A DNA stretch of 64,000 nucleotides. Source: Papio anubis (lineage: Eukaryota > Chordata > Mammalia > Primates > Cercopithecidae). Below are positions 60,754 to 64,000 of the stretch, piece by piece. The position numbers and the translations under genes are program-made. Numbering within the stretch: the first letter of the stretch is position 1; each line of letters begins with the position of its first letter. The notes under the pieces are model-generated. The model had not been told where the DNA came from and ran no database searches. It saw nothing but the letters and a program-made list of their open reading frames with translations. The stretch lies in NCBI RefSeq assembly GCF_008728515.1, contig NC_044978.1, forward strand, positions 949,771 to 1,013,770. The letters run 5' to 3'.

Positions 60754-61760
60754 AGAAGGTGTCAGCAAATCTTCACCTGTTGGAGTAGTTTTACTGCTGG
60801 TCACTGGATGATTCAAATCTTTGAATTTCATAAAATACTATAGACAGTCATTTAATATTGCAAAATCATCAAGGTTAGCCATTTAGTGCTAATAGACAAT
60901 TTCAAGATGTTCCATGTTTCAACATTCTTATATTATTGTGTTTTATCCCTATGTAGAAAGAAATATCTCTAGCATCAAATTTATCTAAAATATCAATGCT
61001 CTGTTATGATTTTCTAATGGATATAGAAACGATATTCTGTATTTTTAATAACAACTCATTAATTCAAATGCATATTTATAACCAAGGTTAACTGAATGTT
61101 TTTTATATCTGCCTTCCAAAATATGGATTTAAATATAAGCATTTAAAAAACGATTACCAAGTAATCCCAAGATATATTCTTTTTTTTTCTGCACACTCCT
61201 TTGGGAAAAGTATGCTTCTTAAAAATGTGCATTCTATTTATTTTGCTAACCTCAAGGCTATGAAACAAAACTCACATTTAAACTGCAACATTGAGAAACC
61301 TAGAGGCCGTTGGCTAGAGAAATTTTTTTTTTAAGTTTAGAAAACATTCAAGCACTTATTGGCTATGTCAGCGGTGCTAAGCTATTAGGAAAACTGCAGG
61401 AACATACTGTCATTGCACAAAAGTCAACATTTCTCCAAGGCAGAAAAGAGAAAAGCCCTGTTTTTTTATTATAAGTTTTCCTGTAAGACATTTTAAAGTA
61501 GCTGAAACAGCATTTTTATGACCTGAAAGGAGGACAGATGGATAATTCTCTAGACCTTTAGAAGTGACTTTGAAGAGTGAAATCCAGACAGCACCAGAGC
61601 ACTTGCTGCCTTCCTTAGGGCCAAATAACATGGCATGGAATCCACATCCCATCTCCCTCAGCAGGGTGACATCTAGCTAGAAATCCTCTTTGCCTTCATT
61701 TGAAATCATCAGAACAGGCATTTCTCAGGATCTCCCATTGTTTTTCAGGATACTGTAAGC
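60754..61760. other. Unassigned AT-rich DNA
   Basis: No gene or named repeat recognised. Confidence 0.4.
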
Positions 61761-61836
61761 ATAAGAGATAACCTCTCTCTTATCTCTTATAAGAGATAAC
61801 CTCTCTCTTATCTCTTATAAGAGATAACCTCTCTCC
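61761..61836. repeat. Palindromic 28-bp tandem repeat (2.7 units)
   Basis: Units at 61761-61788, 61789-61816 and a partial at 61817-61836 are identical over their shared length. Each unit junction forms a perfect 20-bp palindrome, 'ttatctcttataagagataa'. Each unit also contains an inverted pair agagata/tatctct around a CT-rich loop. Confidence 0.96.
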
Positions 61837-61872
61837 TTTGAAAAACAAAGAAGAGGACAGCAGGGACCCAAC

Positions 61873-62345
61873 TATCATTCCTTCATTTATTTAGCAAATA
61901 TGTACTAACGCCTGGAAGATGGGGGACAAGGAGCTATCAGGTGCTGGATACAATGATGTGAGTAAAGCAGATACAGTGTCTGCTGTGCGAAACAGTTCAT
62001 GAACAAGTAAGCAAAGCATTTACTGAAGGGACGAATCTGAAACTCTAGAAGGAAACAAACTAGGTGCTTTGAGAGAGAATATGGGAGCCTGCAGGGCTGG
62101 AAACACTTGTTTTGACTCATGGTCAAGACTCTCAAAAGAAAAGTAACTAAGGATAAGACCCGAGTCCTGCAAAGTGGCAAGATCTGCAAACAGGTGAAAA
62201 GCATTCTAAATGTATAATGAGCATGTGCAAAACCCTGAGGTGGGAATAAGCTTGTGGATTCTGGGAAGAGGACAGTAGGTGAAGGCTAGAGAGTTACAGC
62301 AAGGAACAGAAGGCATTGCAGGTCATGGGAAGAAGTCGAGATTCT
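61873..62345 (-). mobile_element. L2-like LINE (left part)
   Basis: 'cttcatttatttagcaaata', 'gctatcaggtgctggataca', 'gcatgtgcaaaaccctgagg' are in the order of a common antisense L2-type sequence. Interrupted by the Alu at 62346. Confidence 0.6.
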
Positions 62346-62650
62346 ATTTTTTTTTTTTTCAGACGGAGTCTCACTCTGTCGCCCAGGCTGGAGTGCAGTG
62401 GCATGATCTCAGCTCACTGCAAGCTCCACCTCCCGGGTCAAGCGATTCTCCTGCCTCAGCCTCCCAAGTAGCTGGGACTACAGGTGCCTGCCACCACGCC
62501 TGGCTAATTTTTTTTCCATTTTTTTCAGTAGAGACGGAGTTTCACCATGTTGGCCAGGATGGTCTCGATCTCCTGACCTCTAGTGATCTGCCTGCCTCGC
62601 CCTCCCAAAGTGCTGGTATTACAGGCATGAGCCACCACGCCTGGCCCTAA
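62346..62650 (-). mobile_element. Alu (S/Y-like), with duplicated head
   Basis: Reverse-complement Alu: T-tract, 'cgcccaggctggagtgcagt', 'gatggtctcgatctcctgac', head 'gagccaccacgcctggccct'. Immediately after, 62651-62671 repeats the head with changes ('gccatggcacctggccccta'). Confidence 0.95.
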
Positions 62651-62671
62651 GCCATGGCACCTGGCCCCTAA
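62651..62671. repeat. Extra copy of Alu head (tandem duplication)
   Basis: ~20-bp imperfect tandem duplication of 62631-62650. Confidence 0.75.
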
Positions 62672-62935
62672 TTTTTAAAAATCTTATTGGAATAGGATTG
62701 AAAGCGTTACAATAAGAAAAGTGTTTAAGCTTATTATTTGCTTTTTTTTTTTTTTTTTTTTTTTGACTGCTGTCTGGAGCTTACTTTAACAGAAGATGAG
62801 ATGCAATGGGAGACTAGTGATTGAACCACCACACAAGGGCAGGACAGATGATGATGACTGTAGCTAGGATGATGAGTGGGAATAGAAGAAATTGGATACA
62901 TTTAAGGTGTCATTGGTGGTGGAATGAACACAGAA
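62672..62935 (-). mobile_element. L2-like LINE (right part) with poly(T)
   Basis: 'gactgctgtctggagcttac' and 'agatgcaatgggagactagt' suit continuation of the L2-like element. A T-run of ~23 bases lies at 62741-62764. Support is moderate. Confidence 0.45.
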
Positions 62936-64000
62936 CTAGATTTTGGACTGATTTGGGGAAGTAAGCATATCTCAGAAGCAGCCGCCCAGTTGATCAGCTT
63001 GGAGAACAGTGCTAATAGTCACGCAGGTGCAGATAGGGAAATCAGGGAGGACCGTAAGCCAGTATTAATTAGTTGTCACCTCACCAGTGTTTGCTTACTC
63101 TTTTGCATGCATGTTGAAAGCAGTAGGTTGTTTCAGGCAGACTCTGAGTTCAGTAGTCATTCACATAATTAAAGAATGGAAACCATTTGATTTGTTGAGC
63201 ACCCACCATTAGGTGCTTAGAGCAAAAACACCTACACTTTTCATTTATTTTCATTCACTCCAATTTCTCACCCATTTTTTTTTAAAAAAAACTAAACTAA
63301 TAAAAAAGTGAAGTTGTATTAACTACCAACTAAAGTCTTGATAATCTACAACTGCTTGTCAAAATTATCTTGGTTCTTTTACATCTCTCTGATTTTTATT
63401 TTATTTAGACACATTTGAAATGTGTAAGAACAAATCTTTTCAGAAAATTTAATTATGAAGCAAGTTTATCAAAAATATGCTTCATAGCACATTAGTTCCT
63501 AGAATTGAACTGTGAACAAAGTCTCAGTGGTCAAGTAGCCATTGTTTTTGATCATATACAGGAAATTTACATATGTTTCTTGGATGGCTTATAATACAGA
63601 TTAAAAGTTCTGAGAATTAAGTAAAATAAACAAGCCTGATCAAACTAAAACAGAAGGAAACAATTACAGACAATATCCTAAAATCCTATTTAACTTTATT
63701 TGATCAGAGTAGTACCTATATGGATACTTATGACCAACTGGACTCTATCCCTTTTTAAAGAGCCCTAATGCCCTTTGAATGTGGCAGCAGCCCTGTGTAG
63801 GTTTATTGGAACTATCAGCTATGAGTTCGCTTTTTAAAACATCAGTTTATCAAGGGACAGTGTTTATTTCCTGTAACCAAAAAACTTAACTCAGTGCTTT
63901 CCCAGCCTTTTCCACATCCTGGACTCACGTAAAACAATTTGTTCAGCACTCTGGGCTATATAAATGAGGCTGATCATATCTGTCTCTAGTGTCACAACCC
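62936..64000. other. Unassigned AT-rich DNA
   Basis: No gene or named repeat recognised to the window end. Confidence 0.4.

Noticed and set aside
62279..62650. 123-codon frame on the + strand
   Set aside because: Nearly all of it is antisense Alu translation, a common artefact in primate DNA.
1..64000. tRNA, snRNA, 7SK, Y RNA and rRNA genes
   Set aside because: I looked for their conserved starts and internal promoter boxes on both strands and saw none outside Alu A/B-box relics.

Overview
The window reads as primate, almost certainly human, nuclear DNA. It holds many Alu elements of old (J-like) and younger (S/Y-like) types, primate L1 3' ends, THE1/MST-type MaLR LTRs, an ERVL integrase remnant, a Tigger1 DNA transposon, and MIR and L2 fragments. 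I found no intact protein-coding gene and no rRNA, tRNA or snRNA gene. Most open frames lie in transposon remnants, Alu antisense sequence or minisatellites. It looks like an intergenic or large-intron interval. Family names come from recognising consensus features by eye; no database was searched.

Layout. 0.9-5.6 kb: an old L1M on the + strand, broken by a short Alu and by a younger minus-strand L1 whose decayed 17-bp target-site duplication (TSD) is still visible. 6.1-6.5 kb: a solo THE1-like LTR. 7-15 kb: mostly unassigned AT-rich DNA with a MIR, Alus and a 5'-truncated L1. 15-19.4 kb: two probable ERV LTRs on either side of a minus-strand L1M that carries an Alu with a perfect 16-bp TSD. 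22.69-24.96 kb: a nearly full-structure MaLR provirus (LTR-internal-LTR, minus strand). 25-28.7 kb: an ERVL integrase remnant, then Tigger1. 30-36 kb: Alus, an L1M split by an MLT2-like LTR, and one weak exon candidate. 37.9-39.5 kb: a GC-rich minisatellite of ~17-bp units. 40.7-46.4 kb: L1M pieces and a MIR. 49.7-53.5 kb: two L1 3' segments in tandem, flanked by ~150-bp diverged direct repeats. 53.6-54.1 kb: an ERVL-type solo LTR. 58.66-58.95 kb: a minisatellite of exactly seven 42-bp units inside an open frame. 60.3-60.75 kb: an MLT1 LTR. 61.76-61.84 kb: a palindromic 28-bp tandem repeat. The right end holds L2-like sequence with an Alu.

No genes work together here. The content is a layered record of transposition. 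The features least explained by known families are the two minisatellites, the palindromic repeat, the long direct repeats around the L1 tandem, and the exon-like motif near 31.75 kb. I do not see evidence for a new functional system.
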